From positions 1-43,749 of the forward strand of contig NZ_AKJG01000062.1 of NCBI RefSeq assembly GCF_000282455.1: a stretch of DNA of 43,749 nucleotides, read 5' to 3'. The notes under the pieces are model-generated. The model saw nothing but the letters and a program-made list of their open reading frames with translations. It was not told where the DNA came from and made no database searches. The translations under genes were made by a program, and so were the position numbers. Shown here one piece after another: positions 16,828 to 27,300 of this stretch (position 1 is the first letter of the stretch; each line of letters starts with the position of its first letter). The DNA comes from Pseudomonas sp. GM74. GTDB taxonomy: Bacteria > Pseudomonadota > Gammaproteobacteria > Pseudomonadales > Pseudomonadaceae.

Positions 16828-16878
16828 AATTTAGCAGGTCTGACTTTTCGGTCAATGATTTTCTGACTTAAAGGTCAG
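16828..16878 (-). promoter_or_regulatory. xdhA promoter with two TGAC-N6-GTCA operators
   Basis: On the minus strand TTGACC (16850-16855), 16 bases, and TAAATT with an upstream TG (16828-16833) form a good sigma70 promoter. Two near-identical dyads, TGACTTTTCGGTCA (16841-16854) and TGACTTAAAGGTCA (16864-16877), have centres 23 bases apart. The first covers the -35, so a repressor is expected. The divergent regulator at 17060 is the obvious candidate. Confidence 0.6.
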
Positions 16879-17059
16879 GAAAATGCGTTTTGTCGATTAA
16901 CCACCTGTTCCTTAATTATTGTCGTTGGTTCGATAGCCTGCCTTTTTGCTTCAATTAGCTTGAATCGTGCCAAAAACCTCCGGGCGGGCACTCCGCCCTG
17001 ACGCAGCAATTGCGCTACACTGCGCCGCTTGTACAGATCAAAGAGTTTGAAGGACAACC

Positions 17060-17719
17060 ATGACGTTCAAGGCGCCGGACAGCCTCGCCGAGCAAATCGC
17101 TCACCACCTCGCCGAACGCATCATTCGCGGCGAAATGAAGCCCGGGGAGCGCATCCAGGAACAGAAGGTCACGCTGGCCCTCAATGTCAGCCGCGGTTCG
17201 GTCCGCGAGGCCTTGCTGATCCTCGAGCGTCGGCACCTGATCGCGATCCTGCCGCGACGGGGCGCCCACGTCACCGAGCTCACGGCGCACAAGGTGCAGA
17301 GCCTGTGCACGCTGATGAGCGAGCTCTATATCCTGCTCGGTAACTCGGTGGCCAGCGGCTGGAAAACCCAGGCCGATATGGCGCCGTTCGTGCAGATCCA
17401 GCAACGCCTGACTGCCAGCTACGAGCGTCAGGACATCCGCACTTTCGTCGACGACAGCTTCAATGTGATGCGCGCTGCGTACCCGTTCGCCGACAACCCG
17501 TACTTGCAGGAGACAGTCGAGAATCTGCAGCCGGCCATGAGCCGTGCGTATTTCCTCGCGCTGGACCAGCGCAAAGCGTCGATGAGCGAATTCCTCGAGC
17601 TGTTCGAACGCTTGCTCGCTGCCGTGCTGGCCCGTGACTTTGCGCAGATTCGCGAAGTGCTGACGGCTTACGCCCAGCGCAGTTGCGATCTGGTGATCTC
17701 CGCTCTGACGGACGCCTGA
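17060..17719 (+). CDS. GntR family regulator, FCD domain lacking His ligands
   Basis: The 219-residue protein has a winged helix-turn-helix (about 8-72; VTLALNVSRGSVREALLIL) and an FCD-like all-helical C-terminal domain (about 80-212). Compared with the regulator at 9666, the three metal-binding His positions are replaced: FH by FN (DDSFNVMR), EH by LF (LELFERLL) and the last by Tyr/Ala (LTAYAQRS). It therefore probably senses its ligand without a metal. ATG 17060 follows AAGGA. It diverges from xdhA and may bind the dyads there; it also lies three bases before smc, so it may share its transcript. From memory PAO1 has a homologue (about PA1526) directly before smc. Confidence 0.85.
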   Translation: MTFKAPDSLAEQIAHHLAERIIRGEMKPGERIQEQKVTLALNVSRGSVREALLILERRHLIAILPRRGAHVTELTAHKVQSLCTLMSELYILLGNSVASGWKTQADMAPFVQIQQRLTASYERQDIRTFVDDSFNVMRAAYPFADNPYLQETVENLQPAMSRAYFLALDQRKASMSEFLELFERLLAAVLARDFAQIREVLTAYAQRSCDLVISALTDA

Positions 17720-17721
17720 TC

Positions 17722-20700
17722 TTGCGGCTCAAGTGCATCAAGCTGGCGGGGTTCAAGTCCTTCGTCGATCCGACCACGGTGAACTTCCCCAGTAACATGG
17801 CGGCGGTGGTCGGGCCCAATGGCTGCGGCAAGTCGAACATCATCGACGCCGTGCGCTGGGTGATGGGCGAGAGCTCGGCGAAGAACCTGCGCGGCGAGTC
17901 GATGACCGACGTCATCTTCAATGGCTCGACCAGCCGCAAGCCGGTGAGCCAGGCCAGCATCGAACTGGTGTTCGATAACTCCGACGGCACACTGCTCGGC
18001 GAGTACGCCGCCTACGCGGAAATTTCCATTCGCCGCAAAGTGACCCGCGACAGCCAGACCACCTACTACCTCAACGGCACCAAGTGCCGGCGCCGCGACA
18101 TCACCGACATCTTCCTTGGCACCGGCCTTGGCCCGCGCAGCTACTCGATCATCGAGCAGGGGATGATCTCCAAGCTGATCGAGTCCAAGCCAGAAGACCT
18201 GCGTAACTTCATCGAAGAAGCCGCGGGCATCTCCAAGTACAAGGAGCGCCGGCGCGAGACGGAAAATCGCATCCGCCGCACCCACGAAAACCTTGAGCGC
18301 CTGACCGACCTGCGCGAAGAGCTCGAGCGTCAGCTGGAGCGCTTGCACCGCCAGGCCGAGGCCGCCAAGAAGTATCAGGAATTCAAGGGCGAGGAGCGCC
18401 AGCTCAAGGCCCAGCTGTCGGCCCTGCGCTGGCAGGCGCTGAACGATCAGGTCGGCCAGCGTGAAGCGATCATCGGCAACCAGGAAGTTTCTTTCGAAGC
18501 CCTGGTCGCCGAACAGCGCAATGCAGACGCAAGCATCGAGCGCCTGCGTGACGGGCACCACGACCTCTCGGAGCGCTTCAACCTGGTGCAGGGGCGCTTC
18601 TACTCGGTCGGCGGCGACATCGCCCGGGTCGAGCAGAGCATCCAGCACGGTCAACAGCGTTTGCGCCAGTTGCAGGATGACCTGAAAGAGGCCGAACGCG
18701 CACGCCTGGAAACCGAATCGCACCTGGGCCACGACCGCACGCTGCTGCTGACCCTCGGCGAAGAGCTGGACATGCTCACCCCGGAACAGGAAGTCACCAG
18801 CGCCGCCGCCGAAGAGGCCGCTGCCGCGCTGGAAGAGTCCGAAACCACCATGCACGGCTGGCAAGAGCAGTGGGATGCGTTCAACCTCACCGCCGCCGAG
18901 CCGCGCCGTCAGGCCGAAGTACAGCAATCGCGGATCCAGCAATTGGAAACCAGCCTGGAGCGCCTGGCCGACCGGCAGAAGCGTCTTGGCGAAGAACGCG
19001 CCTTGCTCTCGGCGGACCCGGAAGACGCGGCGATCATGGAGCTTGGCGAGCAGCTCGCCGAATCCGAAGCGACCCTTGAGGATTTGCAAACCAGCGAAGA
19101 AGCCCAGGTCGAAAAGCTTGAGCAGTTGCGTCAGGAATTGCAGCAAGCGCTGACCGCGCAGCAGCAGGCCCAGGGCGATTTGCAGCGCCTCAACGGTCGG
19201 CTGGCTTCACTCGAAGCCTTGCAGCAAGCCGCGCTCGATCCGGGCACCGGTACCGCCGAGTGGCTGCGCGAACAAAATCTTGCGAATCGCCCGCGCCTGG
19301 CCGAAGGCCTGAAGGTTGAAGCCGGTTGGGAGCTGGCGGTGGAAACCGTGCTCGGCGCCGACCTGCAAGCGGTGCTGGTGGACGACTTCAACGACTTCGA
19401 TCTGTCGGGCTTTGCCCAAGGCGACTTGCGCTTGCTCAGCCCGTCCAGCGATGGCGTACGGGTGCCGGGCAGCCTGCTGGACAAGGTCGAGGCGCAGATC
19501 GATCTGTCGCCATGGCTGGGGCAGGTCAAGCCGGTCGACAGCCTCGAACAGGCCTTGGCCTTGCGGGGCCAATTGGCTACCGGGCAGAGCCTGATCAGCC
19601 GTGACGGTTATTGGGTCGGCCGGCATTTCCTGCGGGTGCGTCGGGCCAGTGAAGCGGAAAGCGGCGTGCTCGCTCGCGGTCAGGAGATCCAGCAACTGGG
19701 CCTGGAGCGCGAAGAGCGCGAAGCCGCCGTCGAAACCCTGGAAACACGACTGCAGAATCTCAGGGCGCAGCAGCGTCAGCAGGAGAACGGCCGCGAACAC
19801 TTGCGCCGCTTGCTGCAGGACGAAGCCCGCCAGCAAGGTGAACTGAAAGCTCAATTGTCCGCCGGCAAAGCCAAGGCCGAGCAATTGACCCTGCGCCGCA
19901 CCCGTCTCGACGAAGAAATCGTTGAGTTGGACGAGCAGCGTGCGCTGGAGCACGAACACATCGGTGAAGCGCGCCTGCAATTGCAGGAAGCCCTCGACAG
20001 CATGGCGCTGGACACCGAGCAGCGTGAGTTGCTGCTGGCCCAGCGCGACAGCCTGCGTGAGCGTCTGGACCGTGTGCGTCAGGAAGCGCGGCAGCACAAG
20101 GATCACGCTCACCAGCTGGCGGTGCGTCTGGGCTCGCTCAAGGCGCAACATGATTCGACGCGCCAGGCGCTGGAACGACTGGAGATGCAGTCCGAACGCC
20201 TGACCGAAAAGCGCGAGCAACTGAGCCTCAATCTGGAGGAGGGCGAAGCACCGCTGGAAGAGCTGCGCCTGAAGCTCGAAGAGTTGCTCGACAAGCGCAT
20301 GACCGTCGACGAAGAACTCAAGACCGCGCAGATCGCCCTCGAAGACGCCGACCGCGAACTGCGCGACGCCGAGAAGCGCCGCAGCCAGGCCGAACAGCAA
20401 TCGCAGTTGATTCGCGGCCAGCTCGAAACCCAGCGCATGGAATGGCAAGCCCTGACCGTGCGCCGCAAGACCTTGCAGGACCAGTTGCTCGAAGACGGCT
20501 ACGATCTCCATGGCGTACTCGCGACCTTGACGGCCGAGGCCAGCGAGAAGGATGCCGAGGAAGAACTCGAGCGCATCGCCGCCAGGATCCAGCGCCTGGG
20601 CGCGATCAACCTGGCGGCCATCGATGAGTACCAGCAACAATCGGAACGTAAACGCTATCTGGATGCCCAGAACGACGATCTGGTGGAGGCCCTTGAAACC

Positions 20701-21210
20701 CTTGAGAACGTGATTCGCAAGATCGACAAGGAAACCCGCAACCGTTTCAAGGATACCTTTGATCAGATCAATGGCGGTTTACAGGCGCTTTTCCCAAAAG
20801 TTTTCGGTGGTGGCCGCGCATATTTGGAACTGACGGGCGAAGATTTACTCGATACAGGGGTAACAATCATGGCGCAGCCGCCAGGAAAGAAGAACAGCAC
20901 CATCCATTTGCTCTCCGGCGGCGAAAAAGCCCTGACCGCATTGGCCCTGGTTTTTGCGATCTTCAAATTGAACCCGGCGCCGTTCTGCATGCTCGATGAG
21001 GTTGACGCGCCACTGGATGACGCTAACGTTGGACGCTACGCGCGATTGGTAAAAGAGATGTCACAGACAGTGCAGTTCATCTATATCACCCACAACAAGA
21101 TTGCCATGGAAATGGCCGAACAACTGATGGGGGTGACGATGCACGAACCCGGTTGTTCACGCCTGGTGGCGGTGGATGTCGAGGAGGCGATGGCGATGGT
21201 GGATGCCTGA
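17722..21210 (+). CDS. smc: Chromosome segregation ATPase SMC
   Basis: The 1162-residue condensin ATPase compacts and helps separate chromosomes, with ScpA/ScpB partners that are not in this window. Walker A (GPNGCGKSN) is at 31-39, the ABC signature LSGGEKA at 1064-1070, and Walker B ends in Asp1092-Glu1093 (CMLDEVDAPLDDAN). Between them are two long coiled coils (Glu/Gln/Arg/Leu-rich) around a globular hinge at about 515-650. The start is TTG 17722 (read as MRLKCIKLAGFKS); starts further up lie inside the regulator gene. Only two bases separate it from the regulator stop, so coupling is likely. Confidence 0.95.
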   Translation: MRLKCIKLAGFKSFVDPTTVNFPSNMAAVVGPNGCGKSNIIDAVRWVMGESSAKNLRGESMTDVIFNGSTSRKPVSQASIELVFDNSDGTLLGEYAAYAEISIRRKVTRDSQTTYYLNGTKCRRRDITDIFLGTGLGPRSYSIIEQGMISKLIESKPEDLRNFIEEAAGISKYKERRRETENRIRRTHENLERLTDLREELERQLERLHRQAEAAKKYQEFKGEERQLKAQLSALRWQALNDQVGQREAIIGNQEVSFEALVAEQRNADASIERLRDGHHDLSERFNLVQGRFYSVGGDIARVEQSIQHGQQRLRQLQDDLKEAERARLETESHLGHDRTLLLTLGEELDMLTPEQEVTSAAAEEAAAALEESETTMHGWQEQWDAFNLTAAEPRRQAEVQQSRIQQLETSLERLADRQKRLGEERALLSADPEDAAIMELGEQLAESEATLEDLQTSEEAQVEKLEQLRQELQQALTAQQQAQGDLQRLNGRLASLEALQQAALDPGTGTAEWLREQNLANRPRLAEGLKVEAGWELAVETVLGADLQAVLVDDFNDFDLSGFAQGDLRLLSPSSDGVRVPGSLLDKVEAQIDLSPWLGQVKPVDSLEQALALRGQLATGQSLISRDGYWVGRHFLRVRRASEAESGVLARGQEIQQLGLEREEREAAVETLETRLQNLRAQQRQQENGREHLRRLLQDEARQQGELKAQLSAGKAKAEQLTLRRTRLDEEIVELDEQRALEHEHIGEARLQLQEALDSMALDTEQRELLLAQRDSLRERLDRVRQEARQHKDHAHQLAVRLGSLKAQHDSTRQALERLEMQSERLTEKREQLSLNLEEGEAPLEELRLKLEELLDKRMTVDEELKTAQIALEDADRELRDAEKRRSQAEQQSQLIRGQLETQRMEWQALTVRRKTLQDQLLEDGYDLHGVLATLTAEASEKDAEEELERIAARIQRLGAINLAAIDEYQQQSERKRYLDAQNDDLVEALETLENVIRKIDKETRNRFKDTFDQINGGLQALFPKVFGGGRAYLELTGEDLLDTGVTIMAQPPGKKNSTIHLLSGGEKALTALALVFAIFKLNPAPFCMLDEVDAPLDDANVGRYARLVKEMSQTVQFIYITHNKIAMEMAEQLMGVTMHEPGCSRLVAVDVEEAMAMVDA

Positions 21211-21467
21211 GTCGTGGTTGTAGGAAGAGTGTTTGCGGTTTGTAGGACTCTTTTCCTGCCTTCGACTTGCTGGCCAATCGACATATTCGCGCTAGCCAAC
21301 GTGGTAGACGGTGTAAAGTTGCCTTTGGTCGTGCTAGTTTAATGTCAATTTTTCGTATACGTGGGCAAAACGCCTGTCAGAACATAGAGTTGGCGCCACG
21401 TTTTAAAGCGGTTTGCAGGTTGTAAACCCCTTATTTTTCAGCATTTTTTATAGAGGCACGGGATTAC
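21211..21467 (+). promoter_or_regulatory. smc-zipA intergenic region
   Basis: An imperfect hairpin GGAAGAGT/ACTCTTTTCC (about 21222-21258) may weakly terminate smc transcripts. The rest is AT-richer than its surroundings and probably holds the zipA promoter, but no hexamer pair with good spacing stands out. AGAGG serves as the zipA ribosome-binding site. Confidence 0.3.
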
Positions 21468-22322
21468 ATGGAAATCGGTCTGCGCGAGTGGCTGATCGTC
21501 ATCGGCATAATTGTCATTGCCGGTATTCTTTTCGATGGCTGGCGCCGTATGCGCGGCGGCAAGGGAAAACTGAAGTTCCGTCTTGATCGAAGTCTGTCCA
21601 ACCTGCCGGACGAGGACAGCAGCGCCGAGCTGCTGGGCCCGCCGCGCGTGCTGGACGCACATAAAGAGCCGCAACTGGACGAGCAGGACCTGCCATCGGT
21701 GAGCATGCCGGCCCGCGAGCCTCGCGAGTCGGGCTCCAAGCGCGGCAAGCGTGGCCACAGTGAGCCTTCCCAGGGCGACATGAACCTCAGCCTGGATCTG
21801 GACGGCGGCCCGAGCTTCAGCAGTCGCGACGACGATTTCCCGGATGACACCAAGTCCGCGCCAGCGGTCAACGACAAGGATCAGCCGCAAGCGGAAGAAG
21901 TGCTGGTGATCAGCGTGATCTGCCGCGACGCTGCCGGCTTCAAGGGCCCGGCGCTGTTGCAGAACATTCTGGAGAGCGGTTTGCGTTTCGGCGAGATGGA
22001 CATTTTCCATCGCCACGAAAGCATGGCCGGCAACGGTGAAGTGCTGTTCTCCATGGCCAACGCCGTCAAGCCTGGCGTATTCGACCTGGACGACATCGAT
22101 CACTTCAGCACCCCGGCGGTGAGCTTCTTCCTGGGTCTGCCAGGCCCTCGCCATCCGAAGCAAGCCTTCGACGTGATGGTGGCTGCGGCGCGTAAATTGT
22201 CCCAGGAGCTCAACGGCGAACTGAAGGATGATCAGCGCAGCGTACTGACCGCCCAGACGATCGAGCACTACCGTCAGCGCATCGTCGAATTCGAACGCCG
22301 CGCCCTGACCCAGAAGCGTTGA
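21468..22322 (+). CDS. zipA: Cell division protein ZipA
   Basis: The 284-residue protein ties FtsZ to the inner membrane at the division site. An N-terminal membrane anchor (about 8-23, [15 protein letters not shown]) is followed by a short basic stretch, a charged and flexible linker rich in Asp, Pro, Ser (about 40-140), and the C-terminal FtsZ-binding ZipA domain (about 145-275; begins [12 protein letters not shown], with the block FGEMDIFHR). Layout and length fit the family. ATG 21468 follows AGAGG at about ten bases. It is followed by a terminator and then ligA, an order also found in other gammaproteobacteria. Confidence 0.93.
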   Translation: MEIGLREWLIVIGIIVIAGILFDGWRRMRGGKGKLKFRLDRSLSNLPDEDSSAELLGPPRVLDAHKEPQLDEQDLPSVSMPAREPRESGSKRGKRGHSEPSQGDMNLSLDLDGGPSFSSRDDDFPDDTKSAPAVNDKDQPQAEEVLVISVICRDAAGFKGPALLQNILESGLRFGEMDIFHRHESMAGNGEVLFSMANAVKPGVFDLDDIDHFSTPAVSFFLGLPGPRHPKQAFDVMVAAARKLSQELNGELKDDQRSVLTAQTIEHYRQRIVEFERRALTQKR

Positions 22323-22336
22323 TTGAAATGGTTACT

Positions 22337-24771
<2,435 letters not shown>

Positions 24772-24775
24772 AGCC

Positions 24776-24865
24776 ATTCGCGAGCAAGCCCGCTCCCACC
24801 TTTAACCGGGTTCATCCTGCAAGAATCCGATCGAATGTGGGAGCGGGCTTGCTCGCGAAGGCGAT
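24776..24865. repeat. REP pair, GAGCGGGC variant
   Basis: TTCGCGAGCAAGCCCGCTCC and its mirror GGAGCGGGCTTGCTCGCGAA flank about 36 bases, directly after the ligA stop. Confidence 0.88.
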
Positions 24866-24944
24866 TTCAGCACCCCGGCAGAAAGCGGGAACGATCACGT
24901 CACGGTAATGATCTAGTCTCTGCAAGCCCCCGGGAGAGATCGCC

Positions 24945-26111
24945 ATGTACCGTTTCTTCGAACAGCTCAGTTCGCGCATTACCGCACCGTTCGTGGGCGA
25001 AAGCTCGCGCAACAGCAAAGTCTGGTGCTGTCGTTGCGGGCAGTCGCTGTTCTTTCGCAACAGCCAGTGACTGGCGTGTTCGGCAGCCCTTGGATATCAG
25101 CCTGAGCAAAGCCGTTTATCTTCGCTGCAACCGGGTGAGCGCCCCGACACCTGGTTGCTCGACGCCGATCCGCAGGCGGGTGCGTTCCGCCGCTGCGCCA
25201 ATCTCGATTCACCTGCAGCGTGTAATTGGCTGCTCCCGGCCAGTCATCACGAAACCTTGTGCATGGCTTGTAGCTTGAATCGCACGATTCCCGACCTGTC
25301 GATCACGGACAATCACGAACGCTGGCGCAAGGTGGAAACCGGCAAGCGTCGCTTGGTGGCGCAACTGATCAGCCTTGGATTGCCCGTCATCCCGAAAAGC
25401 GTGGATGAAGAAACCGGCCTTGCCTTCGATTTCATCGGCGTCAGCCTCGAAGGCAAGCCGCCCACCACCGGACACGCCAATGGCCTGGTCACCCTCGATA
25501 TCAAGGAAGCCGACGATGCCCACCGCGAACAGGTACGGGTGCAAATGCACGAACCCTACCGCACCTTGCTCGGGCATTTTCGTCACGAAGTCGGGCATTA
25601 CTACTGGGATCGATTGATCGCCCATAGCCATTGGCTTGAGCCTTTTCGCGGCTTGTTCGGCGATGAGCGCGCCAGCTATGCCGAAGCCCTCGAACGGCAT
25701 TATCAGCAGGGCGCACCGCTCGACTGGCAGCAACACTACGTCAGTGCCTACGCCACCATGCACCCTTGGGAAGACTGGGCCGAAACCTGGGCGCATTACC
25801 TGCACATGATGGACGCCGTGGACACCGCGCTGGGTTTTGGCATGAGCGCTCGGGAAATGGACTTCGACTATCAGCCATTTCCGTTGGATACCCTCTACGA
25901 TCCGCAGCATCCCGGCGGCGCGGCGTTCCTGTCGTTCGTCAATGCGTGGATCGAACTGGCGGGCATGCTCAACGAATTGTCACGCAGCATGGGGCAGCCG
26001 GATTTCTATCCGTTCGTCCTGCCGCCGGCGGTCATTGCCAGGCTGCACTTTATTCACCTGGTGATTCAGCAGGAGGGCGGCAGGGCGGACGAGGTGCTTG
26101 AGGCGCAATAG
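24945..26111 (+). pseudogene. Zinc-ribbon putative metallopeptidase gene with in-frame TGA
   Basis: Read through, the frame gives 388 residues of the zinc-ribbon/'putative zinc-binding metallopeptidase' family: an N-terminal ribbon (Cys29, Cys31, then Cys45) and a protease-like HEVGH at 214-218. Codon 42 (25068-25070) is TGA, precisely where the third ribbon cysteine is expected (SQ-*-LACSAALGY); TGC or TGT to TGA is one base change. The frame and codon use stay intact on both sides, so the change is recent, or the codon is read through, or it is a sequence error. The context CAG-TGA-CTG (TGAC) is leaky in bacteria. I see no convincing SECIS hairpin after the TGA. Without readthrough only a 41-residue stub is made; restart at TTG 25155 or ATG 25263 would lose the ribbon. 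ATG 24945 follows GGGAGAG. Confidence 0.75.
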
Positions 26112-26154
26112 CAAGTGCTTGAAGCCCCTCATGTTTTTATTCCGAAACCAACGG

Positions 26155-26182
26155 TTGTAACTTCGCTTCAGATAGGTACAAT
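26155..26182 (+). promoter_or_regulatory. Promoter of the SRP RNA gene
   Basis: TTGTAA (26155-26160), a 16-base spacer and TACAAT (26177-26182) form a sigma70 promoter. Transcription would start near 26189, about 24 bases before the mature RNA. Confidence 0.65.
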
Positions 26183-26212
26183 GGCGCGGCTCGCCGACAG
26201 GTGAGCGTCGTT

Positions 26213-26327
26213 ATGGTGACCCCATCGGTCCCCCCGCAACGATTACCCGTGAACCTGGTCAGATCCGGAAGGAAGCAGCCACAGCGGGAACATTGTGTGC
26301 CGGGGTGTGGCTGGTGGGGTTACCACC
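26213..26327 (+). ncRNA. ffs: SRP 4.5S RNA
   Basis: The RNA part of the signal recognition particle, which binds Ffh and guides membrane proteins to the translocon. The invariant domain IV core GTCAGATCCGGAAGGAAGC is present, with the GGAAG tetraloop region and the A/C-rich asymmetric bulge side. The ends pair perfectly (GGTGACCCCA with TGGGGTTACC), giving a long hairpin of about 115 nucleotides, the size of bacterial 4.5S RNA. Exact ends are inferred from pairing. It has its own promoter upstream and a short hairpin (26338-26353) downstream. Confidence 0.95.
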
Positions 26328-26337
26328 TTAACGCCAC

Positions 26338-26363
26338 GCGAGTGTTCTCTCGCATTATCTTTC
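26338..26363 (+). terminator. Weak terminator after the SRP RNA
   Basis: GCGAG-N6-CTCGC (26338-26353) is followed by ATTATCTTTCT. The stem is short, so this is a modest candidate; it lies between the convergent SRP RNA and solute-binding protein genes. Confidence 0.45.
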
Positions 26364-26379
26364 TGAAAACAGACTTTCG

Positions 26380-27177
26380 TTAGCTGCCAGGATCTTGTCC
26401 GGGGCGGTTTTTCGTCGTTTGCGGTTTATCCACAGCCGCAGGCTCGCCACCGATATACAGCCTTACAATCTCATCGATCTCCCCGGACATCTTCATCCGC
26501 GCCAGGGTGCGCAGGATCTTTTGCACCGGGACCTGTGGGTCGTTGCGAACGTAGCAACCGATCTGGTTTTCCTGCAGCACGGCCACGCCTTGCAGTTGCT
26601 GCTCCGGCAACAGGCGGTGATTGAACCAGTCCAGGCTCCATTGATTGCTGACGGCATAGCGATTGCGACCGGCCAGGAGCTTTTCCAGCACTTGTTCCTG
26701 ATTGCGTGCGTCGTCGCGCTGTAGTTGGCCGGTGTCGAACAGCGGCTGCAGGGTCGGGTAGTTGTAGCCCAGCACGGTGCCAATGGACTGTTGCGGCAAG
26801 TCGGCGGGTTTGACCGCGCCGGGCGGCGCATGCAGGGTGATCAACAAGTCCGGTTGAGTGAAGAGCGGGATGCTCCAGAGATAATCTTCAGGCTGATCGG
26901 GCAGCCACGATTGCGTGACATAACAGCGGACATCGACCTCGCCTTGATCCATGGCGCTTTGTATGCGCCTGCGGGGCAACACATGGAATTCGGCCGGTAC
27001 GCCGACCTGGGTCGCGAGGCTGAGCATTACGTCGTGCAGGATGCCCTGGGTCGGTTTGCCCCGTTCAAGCTGCACCATGGGCATGCTCCAGCTGTCGGGT
27101 ATCACGAAGCGCAGCGGTGCTTGCGCAGCCACGCCGTCCAGGCTGATCAACAGCAATGCCCCCAAGGCCAGCCGCAT
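26380..27177 (-). CDS. Periplasmic solute-binding protein (SBP_bac_3 type)
   Basis: The 265-residue protein has a cleavable signal peptide (MRLALGALLLISLDGVAAQA) and then a fold like the amino-acid-type extracellular binding proteins (starts APLRFVIPDSWSMPM; blocks GILHDVMLSLATQVG, MDQGEVDVRCYV and VLEKLLAGRNRYAV match lobes of that family). No permease or ATPase genes are nearby, so it may be an orphan binding protein or a sensory partner. ATG 27177 follows CGGAGT; the frame can be extended to 28407 but only antisense to dnaX, which is spurious. It diverges from dnaX. The ligand is unknown. Confidence 0.75.
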   Translation of the reverse strand: MRLALGALLLISLDGVAAQAPLRFVIPDSWSMPMVQLERGKPTQGILHDVMLSLATQVGVPAEFHVLPRRRIQSAMDQGEVDVRCYVTQSWLPDQPEDYLWSIPLFTQPDLLITLHAPPGAVKPADLPQQSIGTVLGYNYPTLQPLFDTGQLQRDDARNQEQVLEKLLAGRNRYAVSNQWSLDWFNHRLLPEQQLQGVAVLQENQIGCYVRNDPQVPVQKILRTLARMKMSGEIDEIVRLYIGGEPAAVDKPQTTKNRPGQDPGS

Positions 27178-27300
27178 AAACACTCCGTTAATAGCCCCCG
27201 ATGTGCAGCTTAGCCACAATACACGAGCGCACCGGATGCAATTTGTCCCTTGCTCCGCTAGCATTAGCCGCTTCTGCTTCCTTCGCTGCGACGGTTTTCG

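Noticed and set aside
16982..16998. Terminator-like hairpin in the xdhA/regulator gap
   Set aside because: GGGCGG-N5-CCGCCC has no proper T run on the plus strand, and on the minus strand the T run is six bases away and no gene precedes it.
17668..20640. Large frames antisense to smc (492 and 477 codons)
   Set aside because: They are Leu/Ala/Gln-rich mirror frames of the coiled coils and have no ribosome-binding sites or domains.
25071..25110. Selenocysteine insertion element after the TGA
   Set aside because: Only a weak hairpin (CTG/CAG with a mismatch) is visible, not a clear bacterial SECIS; Sec is kept as an alternative only.
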